Assembly: GCF_004358105.1 (NCBI RefSeq)
Contig: NZ_SMYL01000004.1
Location: 281,734-345,733, forward strand
Direction: 5' to 3'
Source: Sapientia aquatica
Lineage (GTDB): Bacteria; Pseudomonadota; Gammaproteobacteria; Burkholderiales; Burkholderiaceae_D
Length of the DNA: 64,000 nt
A model generated the notes under the pieces. The model had not been told where the DNA came from, ran no database searches, and was given only the letters and a program-made list of their open reading frames with translations. This document shows positions 42,133-51,709 of this stretch, piece after piece. Positions within the stretch are counted from its first letter, which is position 1; each line of letters opens with the position of its first letter. A program made the position numbers and the translations under genes.

Positions 42133-43011
42133 CTAGGAGCTGGCCACGCCATCAAACATGGCGTGAATTTCATCGGCGATATCGTCGGCATCGTGTTGAC
42201 TAATACCTAAATAATTACGCACATCCTCACCACCAATAAGCCATTCACGCATGTCTTGTTGGCTGTGATAGCGGTGGATTCCATGGTCAACTAATAATGC
42301 CACGGCAATCAACCCGCGCACTATGGCGGCGGTATTTTGATCTTTCAGCACGGCATATTGATGATGCAAAAGAATCGCATCGACCACTTCATCCGGCAAT
42401 CCCCAGGTGCGCGCCATCAAGGCACCGAGCGCCGTATGACTGGTGTGGAACAGGTCATTTTCAATGGCCGTAATTATTCGCAAATCGCTCGGATCGTGCG
42501 CGGCCATTTGCGCTTCATAGTTCGGGAACTTAGTCATCAATAACGGAACTCCGATATTGCAAAATAAGCCAACCGTGTGCGCCACGTCGCTGCGACAAAT
42601 ACCAAATTTCTTTGCGTAGAAACTCATCGCTTTGGATCGCTTGGTAGATTGATCCCAAAAGCTTGCCAGCGATACGCCTTCAATTTGCACCGTTTCACGC
42701 GCCAAAATTCCGGTCAACAGCAAGCTGCATTGGTCCATGCCTAAGCGCATGACTGCTTGCTCTACCGATTTTGCTTTGAGTTTTAAACCAATGTAGGCCG
42801 AATTGGCCAACTTCAATAACGCCGCCGACATCGCGACATCTTGACCAATAATTCCAGCAAGTTTTGGCGGAGAAGGTTGGCTGCACGATAATTCTTGCTG
42901 GACATCGGTGAGCAAACTAGGGCGCGGCGGAATCCTAATCGTGTTCAACATTTTTTCGATTGACTGTTCCGAAGCCAAATCGGTAGCAATTGTTGGGCGT
43001 GAATTCTTCAT
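42133..43011 (-). CDS. HDOD domain signalling protein
   Basis: Start taken at the ATG at 43011 (MKNSRPTIATDLAS); earlier in-frame starts are less likely. 292 residues. The HDOD domain covers about residues 25-225, with the pattern IRIPPRPSLLTDVQQEL, IIGQDVAMSAALLKLANSAYIG, and LFCNIGVPLLM and HTALGALMARTWGLP. HDOD domains resemble HD phosphodiesterases but usually lack the metal site, and act in signalling or stress control. It has no fused receiver or GGDEF domain. Its target cannot be read from the context. Confidence 0.88.
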   Translation of the reverse strand: MKNSRPTIATDLASEQSIEKMLNTIRIPPRPSLLTDVQQELSCSQPSPPKLAGIIGQDVAMSAALLKLANSAYIGLKLKAKSVEQAVMRLGMDQCSLLLTGILARETVQIEGVSLASFWDQSTKRSKAMSFYAKKFGICRSDVAHTVGLFCNIGVPLLMTKFPNYEAQMAAHDPSDLRIITAIENDLFHTSHTALGALMARTWGLPDEVVDAILLHHQYAVLKDQNTAAIVRGLIAVALLVDHGIHRYHSQQDMREWLIGGEDVRNYLGISQHDADDIADEIHAMFDGVASS

Positions 43012-43236
43012 CAATGATGTTTTATGTAAGGTTTGCGGTCGTGCCGGATGCGATCGATGGCGTCGCACTCATGGGTTATCCAACATGATAAAAATTGCCA
43101 TTGTTTGTTGTTGCTGCCGACTATTGGTGAATTCTTAAAGTTATTACAAGGCCAGATAGGGGTAGCGTTGCCTGTTCAGTATAGTGAGGCTTTGGCAGAA
43201 ATCTAGGACGAAGCGAGGATTTAATTCGACGTGGCG

Positions 43237-44208
43237 CTAGAGAATGTGGGACTGCAGAATTTGGTAGGCCATCCATGCGGCCACTGCGCCATACACCAGA
43301 CGCGGCAACCATTCGGCTAGCATGGCTTGACGTTGCGCGACCGATTCGGATTCGCCATCGGCAAAGCGCAATAGCATTTCTGGCAAAGTGCCGCTGGCCT
43401 CGCCGGTTTGAATGTAAGGATGTGCTGGGTTTTTAGTTTTGTAGTGCAAATTTACTACTGCTTGTGACAACGGCGCGCCGCGCGTCACGTGCGGCAGCAA
43501 TTGAGCAAAATCAGTCCGTATTGTGCATAAGCTCACTGTTTTAGTCGCTTTGGGTAAGGCATCCAACATCGGCACGCCCGCTTCTAACAACAGCGCTAAA
43601 TTTTCATAAAAATCACGCACATTGGCCTGCACCAACAATGTCCCTATCACAGGCAAACTCGCCAGTAATCTCGTCAGCGAGATTTGAATCGAAGTCGGTT
43701 TGTCCGTTTGGTTCTGTAAGCGCTTCCAACTAAAGCGGCCAACAAAAAACAATCCCGCCAACGCTAAAAAAGGGCGAATCACGCCCCACAAATACGCCGA
43801 CCCAGTAATGCTGCCTGCCACCAAAGCTGGTAAGGGTTGAATCAATAATGCGGCCAACAACATCAACGTCGGCAACGCCAATCGGGATTTGATTTGCGAC
43901 GCGGCACGCGCTTTTTGCTCATACCGTTGCGCTAGTCGTTGGTAAGTTAGTGCGGGGCTGCCAGCGTCGGTCGCGGCGCGCAGCAACTGGTATTCGATTT
44001 CAGAAAACAAGCCCGATGTAAAGCCGGCGGTGGCAATGTCTTTGCCGCGAGTAATGAGCTTGCGCGTCGCTACAACTCTGGGTTGAAGCGCCGCAGGCAG
44101 TTGCAAATGAGCGAAGGATTTATCGGCCGGCAGTCCGGCTTTTTCCATTGCTGCCAAATGCACGAACATGGTTGCGCGCACTTGGATAGCAATCGGGGAA
44201 TGCGCCAT
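43237..44208 (-). CDS. Orphan type II secretion/type IV pilus inner membrane protein (GspF/PilC-like)
   Basis: 323 residues with two T2SSF domains (about residues 10-130 and 185-305), each with the FxxxLAAMExAG-type opening (here FVHLAAMEKAGLPADKS and FYENLALLLEAGVPMLDA). Three membrane segments lie near 110-130, 135-155 and the C-terminus. Domain 2 has the family's TGEASGTLPEMLLR signature. It would be the inner membrane platform of a pilus or secretion machine, but no other component gene is nearby. It is encoded 25 bp downstream of pyrE. Role unknown. Confidence 0.8.
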   Translation of the reverse strand: MAHSPIAIQVRATMFVHLAAMEKAGLPADKSFAHLQLPAALQPRVVATRKLITRGKDIATAGFTSGLFSEIEYQLLRAATDAGSPALTYQRLAQRYEQKARAASQIKSRLALPTLMLLAALLIQPLPALVAGSITGSAYLWGVIRPFLALAGLFFVGRFSWKRLQNQTDKPTSIQISLTRLLASLPVIGTLLVQANVRDFYENLALLLEAGVPMLDALPKATKTVSLCTIRTDFAQLLPHVTRGAPLSQAVVNLHYKTKNPAHPYIQTGEASGTLPEMLLRFADGESESVAQRQAMLAEWLPRLVYGAVAAWMAYQILQSHIL

Positions 44209-44232
44209 TAGAAATGACGGGTCGGAGTTAAA

Positions 44233-44892
44233 TTACGCACCGTACTTCGCACGATAATTTTTTACCGCTTCGGTATATTGGGCAAATTGACTGGCTTGGC
44301 CGCTCGATAAGTATTCAAACAAATCGGCTAAGTTAGCAATACAAATGACCGGCATGTTGTAAGTCGAGGTGATTTCTTGCACGGCCGAATTGACTGTTAG
44401 CGCATCGTCTTTGCCAGAGCGCTCCATGCGATCTAAAGCGATCAACACCGCGCTTGGCGTGGCACCCGCTGCCCGTATCATATCGACCGATTCACGCACC
44501 GAGGTTCCGGCTGAAATCACGTCATCAATAATGACCACTTTTCCGGCCAATTTTGCGCCAACAATCGTGCCGCCTTCGCCATGATCTTTGGCTTCTTTGC
44601 GGTTGTAAGCAAACGGCACATTGCGCCCCATACCGGCCAAAGCCACGGCGGTCGATGAAGCCAAGGTAATGCCTTTATAAGCGGGGCCAAACAACATGTC
44701 GAATTCGACGCCCGAGTCCAATAAAGTTTGTGCATAAAACTGCGCTAGCTTGCCCAAGTTCGCGCCTTCATTGAACAAGCCCGCGTTAAAAAAATACGGT
44801 GAAGTGCGACCAGCTTTGGTGACAAATTCACCAAACGACAGCACGCCGGATTGGACGGAGAAAGCGATAAATTCTTGACGTAGATTGTTCAT
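44233..44892 (-). CDS. pyrE: Orotate phosphoribosyltransferase
   Basis: 219 residues, normal length. The PRPP-binding motif VVIIDDVISAGTS (about 119-131) and the FGPAYKGITLAS phosphate loop are intact, as is AYNRKEAKDHGEGG. It makes OMP from orotate and PRPP in pyrimidine synthesis. It is divergent from the exonuclease III gene. The GspF-like gene follows on the same strand. Confidence 0.95.
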   Translation of the reverse strand: MNNLRQEFIAFSVQSGVLSFGEFVTKAGRTSPYFFNAGLFNEGANLGKLAQFYAQTLLDSGVEFDMLFGPAYKGITLASSTAVALAGMGRNVPFAYNRKEAKDHGEGGTIVGAKLAGKVVIIDDVISAGTSVRESVDMIRAAGATPSAVLIALDRMERSGKDDALTVNSAVQEITSTYNMPVICIANLADLFEYLSSGQASQFAQYTEAVKNYRAKYGA

Positions 44893-45035
44893 ATTTAGAT
44901 TCTGTGGATAATTTCCCGCTATTTAATCATAATCACCTGCTTTGGGGTATTCTTAGCCCCGTTTTGGACGCAACTTAGCCCTTAGTTCGCGCTTTCGTTT
45001 TCAATTTATTACTATTCTTAACCCAGCTACCCAAC

Positions 45036-45800
45036 ATGAAAATTATCTCGGCCAATCTCAACGGCATCCGCTCCGCTGCCAAAAAAGGTTTTTTTGAATG
45101 GATGGCAGCGCAATCCGCTGACTTTGTGTGCGTGCAAGAATTGAAGGCGCAATTCGACGATATGCAGCCCGAATTTTTAGCACCGGAAGGCTATTACGGT
45201 CATTTTCATTACGCGCAAAAAAAAGGCTACTCGGGCGCAGGCGTGTATAGCAAACAAAAGCCCGATGCGGTGTTTATCGGTTTCGGCAACGAAGAATTTG
45301 ACAACGAAGGTCGCTACGTGCGCTGCGACTTCGGCCCGCTCACCGTTATCTCGGTCTACTGCCCCTCGGGTTCCTCCAGCGAAGAACGTCAACAAGCCAA
45401 ATTCCGCTTTATGGAAGTGTTCTTAGAACATTTGATCGAACTCAAAGCCAGCGGACAAGAAATCGTGATCTGCGGTGATTGGAATATCGCGCACAAAGAA
45501 ATCGATTTAAAAAATTGGAAAGGCAATTTAAAGAATTCCGGTTTCTTGCCCGAAGAACGCGCATGGTTTTCCAACGTCATCGGCGAAGTCGGCTATGTCG
45601 ATGCTTTCCGTTGCGTAGAACAGGGCGCCGAGCAATACACGTGGTGGAGCAACCGCGGACAAGCGTGGGCCAAAAACGTCGGGTGGCGCATTGATTACCA
45701 CGTCACCACGCCAGCACTGGCGGCCAAAGCAAAACAGGTCGCAATCTACAAAGAACAGCGCTTCTCGGATCATGCACCGTTGACGATTGTGTATGGCTAA
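45036..45800 (+). CDS. xth: Exodeoxyribonuclease III / AP endonuclease
   Basis: 254 residues. Exonuclease-endonuclease-phosphatase fold with all key motifs: NLNGIRSA (metal Asn), CVQELKA (metal Glu), GDWNIAHKEIDL (catalytic Asp and Asn), WWSNRGQAWAKNVGWRIDY, and final RFSDHAPLT (Asp-His). It removes 3' blocks and cuts at abasic sites in base excision repair. Divergent from pyrE; the start codon has no strong ribosome site. Confidence 0.94.
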   Translation: MKIISANLNGIRSAAKKGFFEWMAAQSADFVCVQELKAQFDDMQPEFLAPEGYYGHFHYAQKKGYSGAGVYSKQKPDAVFIGFGNEEFDNEGRYVRCDFGPLTVISVYCPSGSSSEERQQAKFRFMEVFLEHLIELKASGQEIVICGDWNIAHKEIDLKNWKGNLKNSGFLPEERAWFSNVIGEVGYVDAFRCVEQGAEQYTWWSNRGQAWAKNVGWRIDYHVTTPALAAKAKQVAIYKEQRFSDHAPLTIVYG

Positions 45801-45854
45801 GCCCCACAACACGGTGGCGTAACTGCCAAGCCAAATAAAATAACGAGGTCACAC

Positions 45855-46232
45855 ATGATCGTCACTGAACACATTTCCACCATCTTGCTGGTCACAGGCA
45901 GCATTACTGCGCTACCGCTTCTGCAATTTTTGTTTCCAGCAAAATTCTTGAAATGGATGAACCAGATTGAGATTTCGGATGAAGCGGGACTGTTTTATGC
46001 GCGCCATTGGGGCTTGGTGGTGTTTAGTCTCGGGGCGCTACTGATCTTTGCTGCGCACCACGCCGAGGCGCGCGAGGCGATTATGTTGTGCGCCTTGATC
46101 GAAAAACTCGGTATTGTGTTACTGATCGCGTCGAATAGAAAACGCCCATTTACCCGCGGCTTGGTTGTCACTGCAATTTTTGACAGTGTTTGCTCGCTGC
46201 TTTATTTGGCGTATCTGGCTGGCTGGGCGTAA
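45855..46232 (+). CDS. Four-TM small membrane protein, unknown
   Basis: 125 residues, start supported by GAGG at 7 nt. Hydrophobic segments at about 8-28, 50-66, 74-92 and 102-122 suggest four membrane helices. A FYARHWGLVVFSLGALLIFAA segment carries polar residues within the second helix region. No family recognised. It follows the exonuclease gene by 54 bp on the same strand and may share its transcript. Confidence 0.6.
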   Translation: MIVTEHISTILLVTGSITALPLLQFLFPAKFLKWMNQIEISDEAGLFYARHWGLVVFSLGALLIFAAHHAEAREAIMLCALIEKLGIVLLIASNRKRPFTRGLVVTAIFDSVCSLLYLAYLAGWA

Positions 46233-46315
46233 TAAAATCGAACGATATGGATTGGTGCGGAATAAGTGCCATCAAGTTGATTCGACATCACAAAAAACTA
46301 GCTAACTGATGCCCG

Positions 46316-46717
46316 CTATTTCTCTTTCTTGCTCGACTTCGATTTAGGCTCTTTGCTGTCTTTGGAATCTTTATCTTTCGATTCCTTCGCTTCTGGTTCT
46401 GGCGCAGGTGGTGCTTCTGCTTCGGACTTCACGCTTTCCATTTTATTTTCACGCATGTAGTCGTTCATGTCCTTCCAACCGGCAAAAACCGCGGAACGTT
46501 CGGCTTTCGGATTAAGTGTGTAGCAATCCTCAATCCCGCGTCCTGCGTGACGACACGCACCGCCCGTCGCTTTGGCGTCGGCTTCTTTCTTGGCATTTTC
46601 TTTGTATTCGTCGGTTTGAGTTGGGTCAACCTTGTCGCCGCACGCGACGAGCAAGGTTGTGCCAGCGATGAATACCGACAAGAACAATTTGCGCAAGATG
46701 ATTTGCTGAGACGCCAT
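46316..46717 (-). CDS. Small lipoprotein with charged tail, unknown
   Basis: 133 residues. Lipobox TLLVAC gives the lipidated Cys at 26. The middle has a Cys pair (ACRHAGRGIEDCYTL) and a KAERSAVFAGWKDMNDYM stretch. The last 40 residues are Lys/Glu/Ser/Asp repeats, a disordered tail. The Cys pair could form a disulfide in the periplasm. A related family of small lipoproteins occurs in Burkholderiales, but I cannot name it. It follows the NDH-2-like gene on the same strand, 31 bp downstream, so may be co-transcribed. Confidence 0.65.
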   Translation of the reverse strand: MASQQIILRKLFLSVFIAGTTLLVACGDKVDPTQTDEYKENAKKEADAKATGGACRHAGRGIEDCYTLNPKAERSAVFAGWKDMNDYMRENKMESVKSEAEAPPAPEPEAKESKDKDSKDSKEPKSKSSKKEK

Positions 46718-46748
46718 AACGTTGTTATTCCATTCTGTTGTGCGCGCC

Positions 46749-48092
46749 TCAATGCAGTTTGATGCGCGGATTTTTCACTCGATTAATCGTTTCTGCCCAA
46801 GTCGTAAGCCATGTGTGAAACCAGCCATTAACAGCGACTTGGTGGTGCTTATGCAGCGACCAGTACATCAATTTGGCAATCGTGCCTTCGATAAAGACCG
46901 ACCCGCTAGCAAGTGAGCCCATCAGATTGCCGACTGTGCTGTAGTTACCCAGCGAAACCAAAGAGCCGTAATCTTGATACACAAATGGCAATAGCGATTT
47001 GCCGCTAAATTGCCGAATCAATGATTTGGCCAATAATTCCGCCTGTTGATGCGCTGCTTGGGCGCGGGGTGGAACGCTCGGTTTGCCTTCGCCTTGGGGG
47101 CACGCCGCACAATCTCCTATAGAAAAAATAGCAGGGTCAAGCGTGGTTTGCAAGGTTGGTAACACGACTAATTGATTTATTCGGTTGGTTTCTAGCCCGT
47201 CGATCTCTTTCAAGAAATCGGGTGCCTTAATCCCAGCCGCCCACACCACGATGCCGCTGGGGATGAAGGTGCCGCTAGCCATTTTGACGCCTTCTTTAGA
47301 GACTTCGACGACTTTTTCATTGGCGTAAATCTGCACGTCGATGCTGCGTAATTCCTTCTCAACTGCTGTGGAGACGCGTTCGGGTAACATGGACAATAAC
47401 CTTTTGGCGGCATCAACAATGACGATTTTGAGGTCTTTTTCGGGATGAAAATTAACTAAACCATAACTCGACAAGATTTTAGTCGTCATGTGCAGCTCAG
47501 CCGCCAGCTCTACTCCGGTTGCGCCGCCGCCAATAATGGTGACCGTAAATCGACCTTGACCGGGCGCGGGGGCTTTGGCTTGAGCGCGCAGGCATTGATT
47601 AATTAGCAGGTGATGAAAGCGCTCGGCCTTTTCTGGCGAATCAAGCATGATGCAATTCTCACGCGCGCCGACTGTACCGAAATCATTGGTTTGACTGCCT
47701 AAGGCAATGACTAACGTGTCGTAGCGCAAAGTCGAGCGCGGCAATAACTCTTCGCCATCCTCATCCAAAACCGGGGCCAAGTACAATTGTTTGTCAGCGC
47801 GGTTTAAGCCGTCCATGCGCCCTAGGCGAAATTCAAAATGATGGCTGCGAGCCAAGGCGAAATACTCGCGTTTATCCGCATGGCTGTCCATGGTGCCGGC
47901 AGCGACTTGGTGGAGCAATGGTTTCCATAAATGCGTGGGAGATGCATCGACTAGGACTATCCGCGCTTTCTTGGACTTGCCTAATTTTTTGCCTAAACGG
48001 ACCGCCAATTCTAAGCCGCCCGCGCCGCCGCCAACGATCACTATTTGGGGAATTGCGGGCACTTGGTCGAGATTATTTACTGATTGAGTCAT
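46749..48092 (-). CDS. ndh: NDH-2-like NAD(P)/FAD-dependent oxidoreductase
   Basis: 447 residues, start supported by AAGGAACC. Two Rossmann motifs: IVIVGGGAGGLELA (FAD, about 19-32) and TIIGGGATGVELAAEL (NAD(P)H). IFSIGDCAA is the FAD-contacting motif. The length and layout match type II NADH dehydrogenase (NDH-2), which passes electrons from NADH to quinone without pumping. The C-terminal hydrophobic patch fits peripheral membrane binding. Another pyridine nucleotide disulfide-type reductase cannot be excluded. Confidence 0.85.
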   Translation of the reverse strand: MTQSVNNLDQVPAIPQIVIVGGGAGGLELAVRLGKKLGKSKKARIVLVDASPTHLWKPLLHQVAAGTMDSHADKREYFALARSHHFEFRLGRMDGLNRADKQLYLAPVLDEDGEELLPRSTLRYDTLVIALGSQTNDFGTVGARENCIMLDSPEKAERFHHLLINQCLRAQAKAPAPGQGRFTVTIIGGGATGVELAAELHMTTKILSSYGLVNFHPEKDLKIVIVDAAKRLLSMLPERVSTAVEKELRSIDVQIYANEKVVEVSKEGVKMASGTFIPSGIVVWAAGIKAPDFLKEIDGLETNRINQLVVLPTLQTTLDPAIFSIGDCAACPQGEGKPSVPPRAQAAHQQAELLAKSLIRQFSGKSLLPFVYQDYGSLVSLGNYSTVGNLMGSLASGSVFIEGTIAKLMYWSLHKHHQVAVNGWFHTWLTTWAETINRVKNPRIKLH

Positions 48093-48159
48093 GCTGGTTC
48101 CTTAAACGCTATTTAAAATCTGCGAAAAAACCCAAAGACTCCATCAGCTAAATCTTGTT

Positions 48160-49422
48160 CTATTTTTTATGCCAAGGTGCGACTTTGGGCAGTAATAACA
48201 TGCCGGGAATCGTCAATAAAAAACAGACGATAAAAAACCAAAACCAGCCAGTTTGCGCCACAATAAATCCGGTAATGGCGTTAAAAAATGTGCGCGGCAC
48301 GACGGCTAAGCTGGTGAACAATGCATATTGCGTGGCGGTATAGCGCGGGTCGGTTGTAGTGGCGATGTAGGCGGTGAAAGCGGCGGTGCCTAAGCCAATT
48401 GCAAATGTATCGGCGGCCATCACAAAACCCAACATCCAAACACTTAAGCCAACTTTCGACAAGAGCGCAAATCCTAAAATGGCAATCGCTTGAATCGCGC
48501 CAAAAATCCACAGTCCCCGATGCACGCCCGTTCTCATTAACCACATCGCACCTAAAATACCGCCTGCTAATCCTGCCCATAAACCGGATGTTTTTGCGAC
48601 CACGCCGATTTGAGTGCGGGTAAATCCAAGGTCCATAAAAAACGGCGTTTGAAGCGCGGTGGCCATTGAGTCACCTAATTTATACAGAAAAATAAAACTC
48701 AAAATCAGCAAGGCATTCGATACGCCTTTGCGCTGGATGAATTCTTTAAATGGCAGCACCACCGCTTCGCGCAAATTCTTAGGCGGTGAGCCGTACAACT
48801 TCGGCTCGCTGATTAAAAGAGTGGTGAGCAAACCCGGCAGCATAAATAAGGCGGTCACGATGAACACGATATCCCAGCCAAAATGGTCGGACAAAATCAA
48901 CGCCAACGAACCCGGCACCAATTGAGAAAATTTATACGCATTGACCGACAAAGCCACTCCCGGCGCTTGCTGCTGATCGGACAAAAATTCACGTCGATAG
49001 GCATCAATCACAATATCCTGACTGGCCGAGATAAACGACATCAAGCCACACAACCACATCACGGTGACCAAATCCGCCCTGGGCGACAACTGCCCCATCG
49101 CCATAATCACGGCCAGCAAACCCAATTGCGTGAGCAACATCCAACCGCGCCGCCGACCTAAAAACGGCAGCGAATAGCGATCCATGAGCGGCGACCAGAG
49201 AAATTTCCACGTGTACGGAAACTGCACCAAGGACAGCAAACCAATCGCTTTTAAATCGACGCCATCGGTTTTCATCCAAGCGGTGAGCAGATTAATCGAG
49301 ATGAACAATGGCAAACCAGAAGTAAAGCCCAACACAATACAAATCAGCATCGAGCGATTTAAATAGTGCTGCCAACCGGTAGGTTCGTTGTTATTGATAT
49401 TCGTTGGTGACGTGGTTGGCAT
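48160..49422 (-). CDS. ampG: AmpG-like muropeptide permease (MFS)
   Basis: 420 residues, 12 predicted membrane segments. The N-terminal block VLGFTSGLPLFISINLLTAW...DLKAIGLLSLVQFPYTWKFLWSPLMDRY is the AmpG signature. It imports GlcNAc-anhydroMurNAc-peptides from the periplasm for peptidoglycan recycling, and in some bacteria signals beta-lactamase induction. It lies downstream of metW on the same strand with 68 bp between. Confidence 0.92.
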   Translation of the reverse strand: MPTTSPTNINNNEPTGWQHYLNRSMLICIVLGFTSGLPLFISINLLTAWMKTDGVDLKAIGLLSLVQFPYTWKFLWSPLMDRYSLPFLGRRRGWMLLTQLGLLAVIMAMGQLSPRADLVTVMWLCGLMSFISASQDIVIDAYRREFLSDQQQAPGVALSVNAYKFSQLVPGSLALILSDHFGWDIVFIVTALFMLPGLLTTLLISEPKLYGSPPKNLREAVVLPFKEFIQRKGVSNALLILSFIFLYKLGDSMATALQTPFFMDLGFTRTQIGVVAKTSGLWAGLAGGILGAMWLMRTGVHRGLWIFGAIQAIAILGFALLSKVGLSVWMLGFVMAADTFAIGLGTAAFTAYIATTTDPRYTATQYALFTSLAVVPRTFFNAITGFIVAQTGWFWFFIVCFLLTIPGMLLLPKVAPWHKK

Positions 49423-49490
49423 GTAGAGTTTTTGATGATCGATTTAGGACTAGCTGCAATTATGCGCCTGTTTATGAAACTGCTGACGCC

Positions 49491-50096
49491 TTACGCTTTG
49501 CGGCGCAGGCGAAATACCGCCAAGCTTCCACGCCAATTTGGCAACCAATTAATCGGCTCGCCATCGTGTAAAGCCACGCATTCCAGTACTTCCAGGCCGA
49601 CCGAATTGGCCAACTCGGCAAAATCCCCAATCGTGGCGCAACGCAAGTTAGGCGTGTCGTACCATTCATAGGGCAACGATTTGGACACCGGCATGCGGCC
49701 ACGCAACAACGCAACGCGGTGCGGCCAGTAAGCAAAGTTAGGGAAAGACACGATCGCTTCACGACCAACGCGCGCGATATCGGTGAGCAAGCCTTCGACA
49801 TTTTTCATCATCTGCAAGGACGACAAACACAACACGGTTTCAAACGCTTGGTCATCAAATAACGCTAAACCGTTTTCCATGTCCTGCTGTATCACTTGCA
49901 CGCCGCGCTTGGCGCAGGACAGCACTTTATCGTCGTCGATTTCAATGCCGTAACCTTGGCAAGCTTTATCGGTTTGCAGATAATCCAGCATCACGCCATC
50001 GCCACAACCCACATCGAGCACGGCAGAATTGGGCGCGACCCAATGCGCAATGAACGCCAAATCCGGGCGCAATTGATTCAATTCGTTAAAGTTCAT
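49491..50096 (-). CDS. metW: Methionine biosynthesis protein MetW
   Basis: 201 residues with SAM-binding motif VLDVGCGDG (26-34). MetW is encoded next to MetX in many proteobacteria and is needed for efficient homoserine acetylation; its exact reaction is not settled. The start overlaps the metX stop (ATGA), so the pair is translationally coupled. Confidence 0.93.
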   Translation of the reverse strand: MNFNELNQLRPDLAFIAHWVAPNSAVLDVGCGDGVMLDYLQTDKACQGYGIEIDDDKVLSCAKRGVQVIQQDMENGLALFDDQAFETVLCLSSLQMMKNVEGLLTDIARVGREAIVSFPNFAYWPHRVALLRGRMPVSKSLPYEWYDTPNLRCATIGDFAELANSVGLEVLECVALHDGEPINWLPNWRGSLAVFRLRRKA

Positions 50097-51229
50097 GCTG
50101 CCACCTTCAGTTCCAAACGAATGCGCTCAAAATAGCTGCGCACCAAATTCATATAACGCTCGTCGTCCAACAAAAACGCATCGTGCCCGTGCGGCGCGTC
50201 GATTTCCGCATAGGTCACTCGGCGGCGATTACTAATTAGGGCGCGCACAATTTCGCGGCTGCGCTCAGGTGAAAAACGCCAGTCGGTGGTGAACGAAATC
50301 ACCAAAAACTGGGCTTTTGTCATGTGCAAAGCTTGCGTCAAATTGCCATCATAACGCCGCGCTGGATCGAAATAATCTAAGGCTTTGGTAATGAGCAAAT
50401 AGGTGTTGGCATCAAAATAGGACGAGAATTTATCGCCCTGATAGCGCAGGTAAGATTCGATCTCAAAATCCACACCAAAACCGAATTGATAGTCATCGCT
50501 TTTTAAATCGCGGCCAAATTTCTCAGCCATGTCATCGTTCGATAAATAGGTGATATGACCAACCATACGCGCCACGCGCAAACCACTTTTTGGTACTACG
50601 CCATGCGCGTAAAAATCCCCGCCATGAAAGTCAGGATCCGACACAATTGCTTGGCGCGCTACGTCGTTGAACGCGATATTTTGTGCCGACAATTTAGGCG
50701 TGGACGCAATCACCACACAATGACGCAAGCGGTCGGGAAACATCGTGCTCCACGACAAAGCCTGCATCCCTCCAAGCGAGCCGCCCATCACCGCCGCAAA
50801 TTGAGTAATCCCCAACACATCCGCTAAACGCGCTTGCGCATTAACCCAGTCCTCGACCGTCACCACCGGAAAATCTGCGCCATAAGGCTTGCCCGTTTCG
50901 GGATTGGTGTGCATCGGTCCAGTCGATCCAAAACAAGAACCGAGATTGTTAACCCCGATCACAAAAAAATGATCGGTATCCAACGGTTTGCCCGGCCCGA
51001 TCATGTTGTCCCACCAACCCAAATCATCCGGCGCATCCGCATAAACACCTGCCACATGATGTGACGCATTCAACGCATGGCAGATCAGCACAGCATTCGA
51101 GCGATCGGCATTGAGCTGACCGTAAGTCTCGTACATCAAACTGTAATCGGCGATCATCGAACCACTTTGCAAGACCAGCGGCTCCGAAAAACGGTGCGTT
51201 TTGGGGGCAACAATTCCAACGGAAGGCAT
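50093..51229 (-). CDS. metX: Homoserine O-acetyltransferase MetX
   Basis: 378 residues, start supported by AGGA. Alpha/beta-hydrolase fold with nucleophile Ser151 in [11 protein letters not shown], Asp in FTTDWRFSP and His349 in PHGHDAFLL. It transfers acetyl from acetyl-CoA to homoserine. In some betaproteobacterial relatives the enzyme prefers succinyl-CoA; this cannot be decided by eye. First gene of metX-metW. The product is the substrate of MetY (13354-14625). Confidence 0.94.
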   Translation of the reverse strand: MPSVGIVAPKTHRFSEPLVLQSGSMIADYSLMYETYGQLNADRSNAVLICHALNASHHVAGVYADAPDDLGWWDNMIGPGKPLDTDHFFVIGVNNLGSCFGSTGPMHTNPETGKPYGADFPVVTVEDWVNAQARLADVLGITQFAAVMGGSLGGMQALSWSTMFPDRLRHCVVIASTPKLSAQNIAFNDVARQAIVSDPDFHGGDFYAHGVVPKSGLRVARMVGHITYLSNDDMAEKFGRDLKSDDYQFGFGVDFEIESYLRYQGDKFSSYFDANTYLLITKALDYFDPARRYDGNLTQALHMTKAQFLVISFTTDWRFSPERSREIVRALISNRRRVTYAEIDAPHGHDAFLLDDERYMNLVRSYFERIRLELKVAA

Positions 51230-51709
51230 GATTTTTCCTAAATCTAAATAATGTTGAAGCTAACTTTCGGCTCAAGACGCGCAAGCCTGATGCGATTTGT
51301 ACAAGCTAGTGGAGCAAGCAACGATGAGTTGCAGGGGAAACCGTGACGCAGGAAGAGGGTCTGGCAGAGAGGAAGAAAGACACACATGCCGACGCTTTAG
51401 CCAAATTTATCACGCGCCCGCAAGCTGATCTCAAATCGGCGCAAAGCGTAAGGATAAACAAGTATCGAAAGTCCGTCAAACGAGTTTGATCATTCATTTA
51501 GGTCAGAAAATTACATTTCTGCGACCCGAATCATCTTGCGAAAGGCGCACCACTTTTCCAAGAGCTTGCACCAATTTTTGAGCAAAGACTTCAAACGAAT
51601 TTAGTTATAAAAATATATTGTAAAAATTAACTTATTTTTTTATTTATGTTATAGAATTTATATTTATTATTAATTTATTCACATAGTTGACTAATGAAAG
51701 TACGTCGTG
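51230..51709. other. Divergent region between metX and the T6SS cluster
   Basis: About 480 bp without a convincing gene. The last 110 bp (51600-51709) are almost pure A/T, unlike anything else in the window. This is the expected promoter region for tssH and a likely site for silencing by H-NS-like proteins (inference). I could not place a SAM riboswitch upstream of metX. Confidence 0.5.

Noticed and set aside
51306..51497. 63-residue minus-strand frame upstream of metX
   Set aside because: No ribosome site, no homology by eye; likely chance.
51230..51500. SAM or SAH riboswitch in the metX leader
   Set aside because: I found no arrangement of stems and conserved bases matching the known classes.
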